Assembly (NCBI RefSeq): GCF_018860525.1
Contig: NZ_JAHKPM010000069.1
Span: 83,642 to 147,641, forward strand
DNA from: Vibrio hepatarius
Lineage (GTDB): Bacteria > Pseudomonadota > Gammaproteobacteria > Enterobacterales > Vibrionaceae
Length of the DNA: 64,000 bases
Direction: 5' to 3'
Shown: one piece after another, positions 35,708 through 44,078 of the stretch
Position numbering within the stretch: position 1 is the first letter of the stretch
Layout of the letters: each line of letters starts with the position of its first letter
The notes under the pieces: generated by a model
The model's database searches: none
What the model was told of the DNA's origin: nothing
Seen by the model: only the letters and a program-made list of their open reading frames with translations
Translations under genes and position numbers: made by a program

Positions 35708-36427
35708 ATGAATGCCATTGAATTTACAAATGTGAGTAAGCAGTACGGTCAGTTCCAAGCCCTAAAAGACATTACCCTATCAGTGAAAAAAGGTGAAAAG
35801 CTGGTTATTTGTGGCCCTTCTGGCTCAGGTAAGTCAACCTTAATAAGGACCGTTAATGGCCTTGAAGACATTTCTCATGGTGACATTAAAGTTTTTGGCC
35901 AGCCAATATCAAAAACGTCTCCTGGAAAAGTAGGCATGGTCTTTCAACATTTTCATCTTTTCCCTCACTTGAGCATCCTTGATAATTTGATCTTAGCTCC
36001 AACCCGAACATTAAAACTCTCGAGACGAGACGCAATAGCAACAGCACTGCACTTTCTTAACCAAGTGGGTATTGCCGATCAAGCAGACAAATACCCAATC
36101 CAGTTATCTGGAGGGCAACAGCAGCGAGTTGCCATCGCTCGTTCACTCTGCATGAAACCAGAGTTATTACTGTTTGACGAACCAACATCAGCGTTGGACC
36201 CTGAAACAATACAAGAAGTTCTGGAAGTGATGACAAGTATCGCGAAGTCAGGAATGACCATGGTTTGTGTCACTCATGAAATGGGATTTGCAAGAAAAAT
36301 TGCCGATAGAGTTTTATTTATGGATCAAGGGAGAGCTTTAGAAATAGCGCCACCTGAGCAACTATTTAACAATCCTAAGCACCCAAGAACTCAGCATTTT
36401 CTCGAACAAATCTTAAGTCACCAATGA
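35708..36427 (+). CDS. Polar amino-acid ABC transporter, ATP-binding subunit
   Basis: The 239-residue protein has all ABC motifs: Walker A GPSGSGKST (36-44), Q-loop FQHFHLFPHL (from 79), signature LSGGQQQRVAIARSL (from 133), Walker B LLLFDEPTSALDP and the switch His190. The HLFPHLSILDN segment is typical of GlnQ/HisP-type amino-acid importers. It is first in a four-gene operon and overlaps the first permease by 4 bp (ATGA), indicating translational coupling. Confidence 0.93.
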   Translation: MNAIEFTNVSKQYGQFQALKDITLSVKKGEKLVICGPSGSGKSTLIRTVNGLEDISHGDIKVFGQPISKTSPGKVGMVFQHFHLFPHLSILDNLILAPTRTLKLSRRDAIATALHFLNQVGIADQADKYPIQLSGGQQQRVAIARSLCMKPELLLFDEPTSALDPETIQEVLEVMTSIAKSGMTMVCVTHEMGFARKIADRVLFMDQGRALEIAPPEQLFNNPKHPRTQHFLEQILSHQ

Positions 36428-37224
36428 TTTTAAAGACATTCAAACCTATTTTTTCTGCTCTAATACAAATCCTTGTATTGATATTATTGTTAGGTTGGGT
36501 TCTAGAGTCTGGCGCTAGAGCAATGAACTACCAATGGCAATGGCAGCGAGTACCTGATTTCATTGCATTTTATGAACAAGGGCAATGGTGGCCAGCAGAA
36601 CTAATTGACGGTTTGTTCGTCACCATTAAAATTTCATTGCTGAGTCTAATATTTACATTACTGCTTGGAATGTTAACCGCCTTACTCAAACTGTCCGACT
36701 CATTGATTGGGCGCTCCATCGCTACTGTATACATTGAGTTGATCCGCAATACCCCGCTGCTGGTACAAATCTATTTGTTGTACTTTATCTTTGGTCCCGT
36801 GATCGGGCTAGATAGATTAACCACCGCTATCCTTGCATTATCTCTTTTTCAAGGGGCTTACACAGCTGAGATTTTTCGTGGCGGCTTAAATAGCATTTCA
36901 AAGGGGCAATTTGAAGCTGCACATTCACTCGGCCTTAACGCCTTTGCGACCTACTATAACGTCATTGGCCCTCAGCTACTTCAGCGTACACTCCCTCCTC
37001 TGACCAATGAGGTTGTTTCTTTGGTAAAAAACTCATCAATTGTTAGTGTCATGGCAATTTTTGATTTGACCACTGAGGGAAGGAATATTGTTTCAGAGAC
37101 AGCAATGCCATTTGAAATCTGGTTTACCGTGGCCGCCATTTACTTACTCTTGACCCTCTCATTGTCTGCTATGTCTGTCTGGCTTGAAAATAAACTGGGC
37201 GCTAACTGGCGCGCACCAACGTAG
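36424..37224 (+). CDS. Amino-acid ABC transporter permease (first)
   Basis: The 266-residue membrane protein belongs to the HisM/GlnP group: LLSLIFTLLLGMLTALLKLS, YIELIRNTPLLVQIYLLYF, and the ATPase-coupling loop YTAEIFRGGLNSISKGQFEA followed by SLGL. It pairs with the other permease at 38144 to form a heterodimeric channel. Translation is coupled to the ATPase gene by the ATGA overlap. Confidence 0.92.
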   Translation: MILKTFKPIFSALIQILVLILLLGWVLESGARAMNYQWQWQRVPDFIAFYEQGQWWPAELIDGLFVTIKISLLSLIFTLLLGMLTALLKLSDSLIGRSIATVYIELIRNTPLLVQIYLLYFIFGPVIGLDRLTTAILALSLFQGAYTAEIFRGGLNSISKGQFEAAHSLGLNAFATYYNVIGPQLLQRTLPPLTNEVVSLVKNSSIVSVMAIFDLTTEGRNIVSETAMPFEIWFTVAAIYLLLTLSLSAMSVWLENKLGANWRAPT

Positions 37225-37232
37225 GAAAACAA

Positions 37233-38069
37233 ATGAAATCTCTCAAATACATACCACTTTTACTGCGTGCAGTTTGGGTGGCAATAAGCACATTCTTCAT
37301 CTTAGTAGCGGCAACCGCAAATGCCAGTAATACACCAAATCTAGACACCATAAATCAAAGGGGAACATTACGTGTTGGTATGTCAACATTTGTCCCTTGG
37401 GCAATGCGTGACAGACAAGGGGACTTAGTTGGCTTTGAGGTAGACGTAGCGAAACGCTTAGCCGCTGACTCAGGCTGGAAGGTCGAGTTTGTGCCTACCG
37501 CTTGGGATGGGATCATCCCGGCTCTCTTAGCTAAAAAGTTCGACGTTATTATTGGTGGAATGAGCGTGACGGCTGAACGTTCAAAAAGCGTCTTATTTAC
37601 CAGCCCATATTCTCATTCTGGCGTGCAGTTGGCTGCTAACAAGCAACTGGCCTCAGGCTTTTCCAAAATCAGTGATTTCAACTCAAGACGCATCAAGATT
37701 GCGGCACGAAGAGGCGCTTATACCGTGCAAGTCGCCCGTGAGGCTTTCCCAAAAGCTAAAATCCTTCAGTTCGATGATGACGCACAAGCGTTTCAAGAAG
37801 TCCTTAATGGAAATGCGCATGCCGTTATTGCCTCCAGCCCAAAGCCAGAACATGAGGCAGTAAAAAATGCCAGCACATTATTTATACCTTTTAACGAACG
37901 GTTATCTAAAGGTAACGAGGCCTTTGCTGTTCGATTAGGAGAAACAGACAAACAAGCCTTTTTTGATCACTGGATTAACGATCGTATCCAAGATGGATGG
38001 CTTGAGCAGCGCTATGAGTACTGGTTTTCGACTCTAGATTGGCAACAGCATATTAGAAACCACGACTAA
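37233..38069 (+). CDS. Amino-acid ABC transporter, periplasmic substrate-binding protein
   Basis: The 278-residue protein has a long signal peptide (about 1-31, ending TANA) and the SBP_bac_3 pattern: RGTLRVGMSTFVPWAMRD, GFEVDVAKRLAADSGWKVEF, WDGIIPALLAKKFDVIIGGM and RSKSVLFTSPYS. It captures the ligand for the two permeases encoded on either side. The exact amino acid cannot be read from sequence. AGGAAAACAA precedes the ATG. Confidence 0.92.
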   Translation: MKSLKYIPLLLRAVWVAISTFFILVAATANASNTPNLDTINQRGTLRVGMSTFVPWAMRDRQGDLVGFEVDVAKRLAADSGWKVEFVPTAWDGIIPALLAKKFDVIIGGMSVTAERSKSVLFTSPYSHSGVQLAANKQLASGFSKISDFNSRRIKIAARRGAYTVQVAREAFPKAKILQFDDDAQAFQEVLNGNAHAVIASSPKPEHEAVKNASTLFIPFNERLSKGNEAFAVRLGETDKQAFFDHWINDRIQDGWLEQRYEYWFSTLDWQQHIRNHD

Positions 38070-38143
38070 ACCATAACAATAGCCACTCTACCAAGGTGTA
38101 TTGTGGCAACCTAATATACAACTTTTTAAGGGTGGGATATTGA

Positions 38144-39055
38144 GTGGAGACGACAAGCATCCTCAAATCAAAACCAAGTCCGAAGCGTTATTGGAAATTC
38201 AATAAGCTCGACCTAACTTTATTATTTTTTCTAACTGTCGCTGGGTTTTGGCTTCACCAAAGAGCATCAATTGGAGTTCATTATACTTGGCATTGGAACG
38301 ACGCGTTGACGCTCCTCTTTACCCCACGTTCTGATGGTACTTTGCCTTATTTCTTCCAAGGCGTGATCGCAACATTAAGACTAAGTGTATGGGGCATAGT
38401 TTTCGCAATACCAATTGGCATACTCGTAGGTATTTCAAGGCATTCATCCGTCTATGTACTGCGCGCATCAGCCAATATATACATTTTACTAATACGTAAT
38501 ATCCCACCTTTAGTATTTGTATTTATATTTTACTTCTTTATCTCTAATCAGCTCATTCCTAGCTTGGGTTTAAGCGACATACTCCAAGATTCATCTGAAC
38601 AGTCTCAATATTGGCAGATTTTGTTATTTGGCCCAAAACCGCTCTGGGAAAACTTACTTTCAGGTGTTTTATGTATCAGCATTTTGTCGTCATCCTATAT
38701 TGCTGAAATAGTTCGCTCCGGCCTAACGAGTATCCCTAAAGGGCAATGGGAAGCATCAGATGCTCTCAGTTTACCTTTGTGGGTAAAATATAGATTTATT
38801 ATTGCGCCTCAAGTTCTAGCGACAATCACTCCAGCATTAGCAGGACAAGCCATATCCCTAGTAAAAGATACGTCGATTGTGTCTCTTATCTCCATTCAAG
38901 AGATGACGTTTGTCGGTACTGAAGTCGCTAATTCTTCAGGCCTAATATTTGAAATTTGGCTCATCGTCGGCGCCGTCTATCTGATATTTTGTGCGACGCT
39001 TTCTGCCCTGTTTAGAAAAATAGAACGCCGCACTCTTCAGCATCAAACAAAGTAA
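38144..39055 (+). CDS. Amino-acid ABC transporter permease (second)
   Basis: The 303-residue permease starts with GTG behind AAGGGTGGG. It has the same fold as the first: LRLSVWGIVFAIPIGILVGI, YILLIRNIPPLVFVFIFYF, and the EAA loop IAEIVRSGLTSIPKGQWEAS. Compared with the first permease it has an inserted 30-residue segment before the coupling loop (about 145-175). Its last 13 bp overlap the convergent ctaB gene. Confidence 0.9.
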   Translation: METTSILKSKPSPKRYWKFNKLDLTLLFFLTVAGFWLHQRASIGVHYTWHWNDALTLLFTPRSDGTLPYFFQGVIATLRLSVWGIVFAIPIGILVGISRHSSVYVLRASANIYILLIRNIPPLVFVFIFYFFISNQLIPSLGLSDILQDSSEQSQYWQILLFGPKPLWENLLSGVLCISILSSSYIAEIVRSGLTSIPKGQWEASDALSLPLWVKYRFIIAPQVLATITPALAGQAISLVKDTSIVSLISIQEMTFVGTEVANSSGLIFEIWLIVGAVYLIFCATLSALFRKIERRTLQHQTK

Positions 39056-39939
39056 TGCTCTACTAACAAAGCAGAAAACAATAGCATGAGATGCCATATT
39101 GAAAATTTAAACGTTGTCATCGCCTGGGTCTTTGATGATTCAAATTTTAGCTTCCACGCATGATAAATAAACAAGACAGATAAAATGGTTGCACAAACTA
39201 AATAAAAAACTCCCGCCATACCGACCAGTGCAGGCAGTAAACAAATAACAAACAGCAAAATGGTATACAGCAAAATCGATGTTTTTGTGTACTCATCACC
39301 ATGCGTTACAGGCAGCATAGGAATGTCAGCTTTGGCATAATCTTCTTTACGATGAATCGCTAAAGCCCAAAAGTGGGGAGGAGTCCATATAAAAATAATC
39401 ATCACAAGCAACCAAGCATTGGCATGCATTTCACCGGTCACTGACGTCCATCCCAATAGAGGTGGCATAGCACCAGCGATACCGGCAATAACAATATTTT
39501 GTGGCGTTTCACGCTTTAAGTACATGGTATATATCACAGCATAGCCAACCAAACTTGCGAAAGTTAGCCACGCGGTTAACGTATTCACACCACCGTACAA
39601 GACGACAAAACCAGCCAACCCCAATCCACTCGCAAAGATCAATACACTACGAGTGCTAAGCTCGCCTGAAGGCAATGGTCGTTTGTATGTGCGAGCCATT
39701 ATTGCGTCAATTCGCCGATCTATTAAATGATTAAATGCCGCAGCAGATCCCGCCATTAGTGCTATACCGACCATTCCTAATACGGCCTCTTGGACAGGTA
39801 ATGTCCCTGGAACAGCCAAGCACATTCCAACTAAAGCAGTAAGCAGCATTAAGGCAACGACTTTGGGTTTAGTCAGAGTCAAATAGGTGATCCACAAGGA
39901 ACGTTCTGGCTCAGATACATGACTAATAGAATTGTTCAT
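39043..39939 (-). CDS. ctaB: Protohaem IX farnesyltransferase (haem O synthase)
   Basis: The 298-residue protein is a UbiA-superfamily prenyltransferase with about nine helices. FNHLIDRRIDAIMARTYKRP supplies the first Asp-rich site (N-x-x-x-D-x-x-x-D), and HFWALAIHRKEDYAKADIPM the haem/second site. It adds farnesyl to haem B. It overlaps ctaA by 4 bp, and together they make haem A for the aa3 oxidase encoded further right. Also called cyoE. Confidence 0.95.
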   Translation of the reverse strand: MNNSISHVSEPERSLWITYLTLTKPKVVALMLLTALVGMCLAVPGTLPVQEAVLGMVGIALMAGSAAAFNHLIDRRIDAIMARTYKRPLPSGELSTRSVLIFASGLGLAGFVVLYGGVNTLTAWLTFASLVGYAVIYTMYLKRETPQNIVIAGIAGAMPPLLGWTSVTGEMHANAWLLVMIIFIWTPPHFWALAIHRKEDYAKADIPMLPVTHGDEYTKTSILLYTILLFVICLLPALVGMAGVFYLVCATILSVLFIYHAWKLKFESSKTQAMTTFKFSIWHLMLLFSALLVEHYFV

Positions 39940-40973
39940 TGTGAGCTCTCCTTACTAATAAACTGAGGGGTATTCACATCATCGAACGCTTTCTTATGCC
40001 AAAGCTGATAGTTGACGTGTAAAATCGATACAAGTAAAAACGCAGCGACTAAATTATGAGCAACAGCCACAACTAAAGGTAAACTAAACACTACATTGGA
40101 TATACCTAAGCCTATCTGTATCGCCAATAAAACCGACACCCGTATAGCTGACCATTTAAAATTGGGTTTTTTGGTGTATAACAAAGCCAATATTAAACAC
40201 AGTGAAACCAAAGTGAGTAATACAGCGCCTAGTCTATGGGTCACGTGAATAGTCATTCGAGCACCATAATCTAGCGTGCCAAATTCATAACTAGGCTGCT
40301 CGGGCTGAATGAGGGTAAATGCGCGTTCAAAATCTAAATATGCCAACCAGTTACCATCGCAGATTGGTAAATCTTTACACATCAAGGCTGCATAATTAGA
40401 AGACGTCCACCCACCTAAAGCCACTTGAATGATGACCATACATAAGGTGACTGAAGCAAGCCATTTTATCCCTCTTGGGTATGACAGAAGATTTTCTTTT
40501 GGCACGTCTCTCTCACGCAACTGCCAATATAAAACCATGAGTAAACAAAACAGTGTAAAACCGCCAAGAAGATGTCCCATAACAACTACAGGCATCAACT
40601 TCATTGTCACAGTCCACATACCAAGTAAAGCTTGAAATATCACGACGGCTGATAGGGCGATTGGCATACTCTTGGGTATCCGACTATCGCTGAGCGATTT
40701 GACTGAAATGGCAAAAACCAATATACCTAGAGTGCCAGCAAAATACCGATGAATCATCTCTAGCCAAGCCTTATTCGCTTCAATCACCAGCTCTGGATAT
40801 AAAGTCATTGCAAGTGCGATTTCGTGTTGTTCATCTGGTACTGTTAAATGGCCATAACATCCCGGCCAATCTGGGCACCCCAACCCAGCATCAGCTAATC
40901 GTGTATATGCTCCTAATAAAATGACCGTCACTGTCATAACTAAGGTTAAACGAACTAAATTGGTCAATCCCAT
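39936..40973 (-). CDS. ctaA: Haem A synthase, COX15/CtaA family
   Basis: The protein (345 residues from the ATG preceded by AAGGAG at 7-nt spacing; the ATG at 41009 is less likely) has eight helices. The family motifs are RLADAGLGCPDWPGCYGHL near the N-terminus, IHRYFAGTLGI, MGHLLGGF, MTIHVTHRLGAV and VVAVAHNLVAA, whose histidines bind haem. It oxidises the C8 methyl of haem O to a formyl. The gene is coupled to ctaB. Confidence 0.95.
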   Translation of the reverse strand: MGLTNLVRLTLVMTVTVILLGAYTRLADAGLGCPDWPGCYGHLTVPDEQHEIALAMTLYPELVIEANKAWLEMIHRYFAGTLGILVFAISVKSLSDSRIPKSMPIALSAVVIFQALLGMWTVTMKLMPVVVMGHLLGGFTLFCLLMVLYWQLRERDVPKENLLSYPRGIKWLASVTLCMVIIQVALGGWTSSNYAALMCKDLPICDGNWLAYLDFERAFTLIQPEQPSYEFGTLDYGARMTIHVTHRLGAVLLTLVSLCLILALLYTKKPNFKWSAIRVSVLLAIQIGLGISNVVFSLPLVVAVAHNLVAAFLLVSILHVNYQLWHKKAFDDVNTPQFISKESSQ

Positions 40974-41059
40974 AACCAAACTCCTTCCATGAGTCTCAGT
41001 TAACTCCATTAGATTGTATTTGCATTATCAAGCAAACATTAGAAATCAGAAACTACGCT

Positions 41060-41608
41060 TTAACCAACTCTTGAGAGCTTCAATAGTTTCCTTAAATCCG
41101 TCAATATGTCTTTACTCTGGCTAATGAGTTCATCTTGGCTTTCAACTAAAGGGTAACGCATCACTAATTGGCCTAAAGGGTCAACAATTACCAACTCAAA
41201 GTCAGAAACTAGCTGATGAAAGGCATCGTTGACTTCTATCACCTTAAATCGGTTCTCCTCAGATACAGTTTGATCACTGAGCTTAGATATTAAGAGCACT
41301 GGTACCACACGACTTTGATACTTACCTAAAGCGAGATGACTTTGACCAAGTAAGTACATTTGCTGGTGGCAAAATTCGTTGCATGTTGAAGGAACTAGAT
41401 ACCCTAGTTGCCATTGCTGTCCTACATAAGGATTAGTGACTCCTAACCTTTCATAACTCTGTCTTGGTTCAATTAGCTGACCTTTATTGGTCACGCCAGA
41501 TTCATACCATTGATTAATAAGTAATACTTTCGCAATAACCGCTGGTAAGGCAAACATCGTTATCAAAGCCACAAACATGGCCCTACCTCTAGAAACCTTA
41601 TTAATCAT
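41060..41608 (-). CDS. SCO-like thioredoxin-fold protein of the oxidase locus
   Basis: The 182-residue protein has one N-terminal membrane anchor (about 10-28) and a periplasmic domain. LGYLVPSTCNEFCHQQMYLL contains a C-x-x-x-C pair (Cys76 and Cys80), the copper-binding arrangement of SCO1 proteins, and LVIVDPLGQLVMRYPL matches the later thioredoxin-fold strand. It lies 3 bp after surf1 and before ctaA, so a role in CuA assembly or thiol reduction is likely. It is more divergent than classical SCO proteins. AAGGAG precedes the ATG. Confidence 0.75.
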   Translation of the reverse strand: MINKVSRGRAMFVALITMFALPAVIAKVLLINQWYESGVTNKGQLIEPRQSYERLGVTNPYVGQQWQLGYLVPSTCNEFCHQQMYLLGQSHLALGKYQSRVVPVLLISKLSDQTVSEENRFKVIEVNDAFHQLVSDFELVIVDPLGQLVMRYPLVESQDELISQSKDILTDLRKLLKLSRVG

Positions 41609-41611
41609 CTT

Positions 41612-42391
41612 TCACTCCTTGCCTTTACATAGTCTGAACGTTACCCAAAGACTTAAAATAAGTAATGCTGCAGCCATACTAAACCACTGAATTGAGTAAC
41701 CAAAATGCTTGTTAGAACCAAGTGGTACCGGTTGCCATGGCTGTGGGTAAGGCCATTCAGACGCTATGGGCTGCAAAACATAAGGTTGAATAGAATACCC
41801 CCAAATTTGCGTAAGCCTTTCAATATTTAAGTTTTGAATCCGATGTGGAATACTCGTTTCCATATAGAGCTTGTCACTCAATGGATTGGCAGAACGCTGA
41901 TATAACCTTGCCGTAATATTGATAGGGGCTGTCAGCCAAGCAACCTTTGGCAATTGTTCACGTTGAGTACTGGCTGGTAGAAACCCCCTCTCAAGCAACA
42001 CTTTCATCCCTTTTTCCGACTCCATCAGTTGGTAAGCAAGATATCCGACTTCTCCTTGATATATTTGATTATCAAGTAGCAAATACCGTCCCTTGATGGG
42101 GGACAACTTAGCAGCTACTTTAACTCCAGTTACATAGGTCAAATCCGCCAAGTGTAGTTCGTCAATACCAATAACTGCAGACTGCTCTCTTGCTGACAAA
42201 ACTTGCTCCATTACCTGCTTTTCCTGCGCTCTTTCTAATTGCCAAAGACCTAAGTTGACCAAAATGAAAAAGACAGCCAAAGTTAATAGCAACCCAATCC
42301 AAACAGAACATTTTCTCAACGACCTTGGTAAGGAAAACTTTATGGTATTGATTTTTAAGTCACTATTGGTGCTACTACTACTCTTTGTCAT
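41612..42391 (-). CDS. SURF1-family cytochrome oxidase assembly protein
   Basis: SURF1 signatures are clear: an N-terminal helix (IGLLLTLAVFFILVNLGLWQ), the LWQLERAQEK block, GRYLLLDNQIYQGEVGYLAY, VLLERGFLPAS and a C-terminal helix with the FGYSIQWFSMAAALLI motif. It aids haem A insertion into subunit I. The start is uncertain: ATG at 42391 (259 residues) overlaps the antisense DUF2909 gene by 50 bp; TTG at 42319 gives 235 residues without overlap. The open frame extends to 42466. Confidence 0.88.
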   Translation of the reverse strand: MTKSSSSTNSDLKINTIKFSLPRSLRKCSVWIGLLLTLAVFFILVNLGLWQLERAQEKQVMEQVLSAREQSAVIGIDELHLADLTYVTGVKVAAKLSPIKGRYLLLDNQIYQGEVGYLAYQLMESEKGMKVLLERGFLPASTQREQLPKVAWLTAPINITARLYQRSANPLSDKLYMETSIPHRIQNLNIERLTQIWGYSIQPYVLQPIASEWPYPQPWQPVPLGSNKHFGYSIQWFSMAAALLILSLWVTFRLCKGKE

Positions 42392-42578
42392 TGTAAATCT
42401 CGCAAGAGCAATGTTCGAAATGGTAAAAGGGCCACAGCCAGATGACCAAAAGATTGATGGAGACAAACCTATGAGCCATTATCTTGGGCGGAGAGTTTTT
42501 CTTTCAGCACTCGCCGTCATATTATTACTCTCAGCTCTTCTGACCGGATTAGTAGAACCCAATGTACGCCCCTACTAA
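42342..42578 (+). CDS. DUF2909 family small membrane protein
   Basis: The 78-residue protein begins MVLIFKSLLVLLLLFVIVNL behind GTAAGGAAAAC, has two membrane helices and a polar middle. From memory, DUF2909 genes are found inside aa3 oxidase loci of gammaproteobacteria. It is the only plus-strand gene in an otherwise minus-strand locus and faces coxC tail to tail, with 7 bp between. Its 5' end is antisense to the likely surf1 start. Role unknown. Confidence 0.8.
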   Translation: MVLIFKSLLVLLLLFVIVNLARAMFEMVKGPQPDDQKIDGDKPMSHYLGRRVFLSALAVILLLSALLTGLVEPNVRPY

Positions 42579-42585
42579 CGTATCG

Positions 42586-43470
42586 TTAAAGCACGTAGAC
42601 AAATACAAATAAAGTCAACCAAACAACATCAACAAAATGCCAGTACCAGCTCCCTGCCTGAAATGCGAAATGATCTTTGGGCGTAAAGTGATCTTTGGCA
42701 ATACGTGCTAGTAAGATGATGAGAATTGTCGTCCCCAAAAATACGTGCATACCATGGAAACCGGTCAGTAAGAAGAAGGTATTGCCATATACCCCTGACT
42801 GCAATGTCAGATCGAGATCTTGATAGGCATGTGCGTACTCGACGCCTTGGTAATATAAGAAAAATCCTGCCAGTACAATTGTTAGCTCAAGCCACACTAT
42901 CAAGGCCATGCGCTTATTTTGTTCCAAACTGATGTGCGCCATGTGCAAGGTGATTGAAGACAGCAAAAGTATAATCGTGTTTGCTAAAGGAATACCATGC
43001 CATCCCATAGCTTGAGTCGTTGTACCATCTGGAGTTGCGGTTAATGGCCATAACGCTTCAAATGCTGGCCACAATACCTCATGAGTCATAGCATTGTTGC
43101 TCGCGCCTCCTAACCAAGGCACTGAGATCATCCTTGCATAGAACAAGGCACCAAAAAATGCACCAAAAAACATGATTTCGGAAAAAATAAACCAACTCAT
43201 CCCTTGTCTGAATGAGCGTGATATCTGATCTGAATATTTACCTGTCATAGACTCAGTAATAACATTACTAAACCAGCCGGCGAACATATAGAGAAGGAAA
43301 AGGAAGCCAGACAACAATATTAGCTTACCATAAGTACCTCCTGCGCCACCGTCAGCCATATTCTGCACGGTCAAGCCTGCGCCAACAGCGATAAGAAATA
43401 AAGAAACCGCTCCAACAATCGGCCAACTACTTTGTGCTGGAACATAATAGGATTGTTTTTTTGAACTCAT
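42586..43470 (-). CDS. coxC: Cytochrome c oxidase subunit III
   Basis: The 294-residue protein has seven helices and the COX3 motifs: RQGMSWFIFSEIMFFGAFFG, WHGIPLANTIILLLSSIT, QGVEYAHAY, LTGFHGMHVFLGT and AGSWYWHFVDVVWLTLFVFV. The conserved His and Glu of the subunit III core are present. AAGGAGCTAAGCC precedes the ATG, which overlaps the ctaG stop by 4 bp. Confidence 0.96.
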   Translation of the reverse strand: MSSKKQSYYVPAQSSWPIVGAVSLFLIAVGAGLTVQNMADGGAGGTYGKLILLSGFLFLLYMFAGWFSNVITESMTGKYSDQISRSFRQGMSWFIFSEIMFFGAFFGALFYARMISVPWLGGASNNAMTHEVLWPAFEALWPLTATPDGTTTQAMGWHGIPLANTIILLLSSITLHMAHISLEQNKRMALIVWLELTIVLAGFFLYYQGVEYAHAYQDLDLTLQSGVYGNTFFLLTGFHGMHVFLGTTILIILLARIAKDHFTPKDHFAFQAGSWYWHFVDVVWLTLFVFVYVL

Positions 43471-44072
43471 GGCTTAGCTCCTTGCTGTGTGAGATCGCCA
43501 CTCGATTCAGCTCTTGCCAGTTCTACAGGCTGAGGAACCTTATCGGTAATATCATAAAGGGTGTAAGACAATGTTAATGTGTGAATCGAGTCTGGAATAT
43601 CAGGCTCGAGATAAAAAATGAGCGGCATTTCTGCTTTGGCCAAACTATCGAGAGGTTGATGGTTAAAACAAAAGCATTCAATTTTGTTAAAATAGGCAGC
43701 CCCCATTCCAGGTGAAACTGAAGGGACCGCCTGCCCTACTATCGCTCTCGACGACTGGTTTGTCGCGATAAATGCGGTCTGAATGACTTGTCCGGGGTGG
43801 ACATCCATATACTGTTTGTCTGGCTCAAACAACCAGGGGATCCCCTGATTAAGATGCGCCATAAACTCAACCCTAACAACACGTGATGTATCCGGCACCA
43901 TCCCTTGGGGCTGAATAGATGCTTCACTACTTGTTTTGCCATTAATACCTAAAGTGTCACACATGACATCGTAGAGAGGCACAAGAGCAAATCCAAAGCC
44001 AAACATGCCTAAAACTGCAGCTAGGAGCTTTAGGGTAAGCTTATTATTTGATTGCACTTGCTTATCCATCAT
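43467..44072 (-). CDS. ctaG: Cytochrome c oxidase assembly protein CtaG/Cox11
   Basis: The 201-residue protein has one N-terminal helix (GMFGFGFALVPLYDVMCDTLGING) and a periplasmic immunoglobulin-like domain. The copper-binding motif is EC-FCF: FNKIECFCFNHQPL. It delivers copper to the CuB site of subunit I. It sits between coxA and coxC, as is standard, with short spacers. Confidence 0.95.
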   Translation of the reverse strand: MMDKQVQSNNKLTLKLLAAVLGMFGFGFALVPLYDVMCDTLGINGKTSSEASIQPQGMVPDTSRVVRVEFMAHLNQGIPWLFEPDKQYMDVHPGQVIQTAFIATNQSSRAIVGQAVPSVSPGMGAAYFNKIECFCFNHQPLDSLAKAEMPLIFYLEPDIPDSIHTLTLSYTLYDITDKVPQPVELARAESSGDLTQQGAKP

Positions 44073-44078
44073 ACACCC

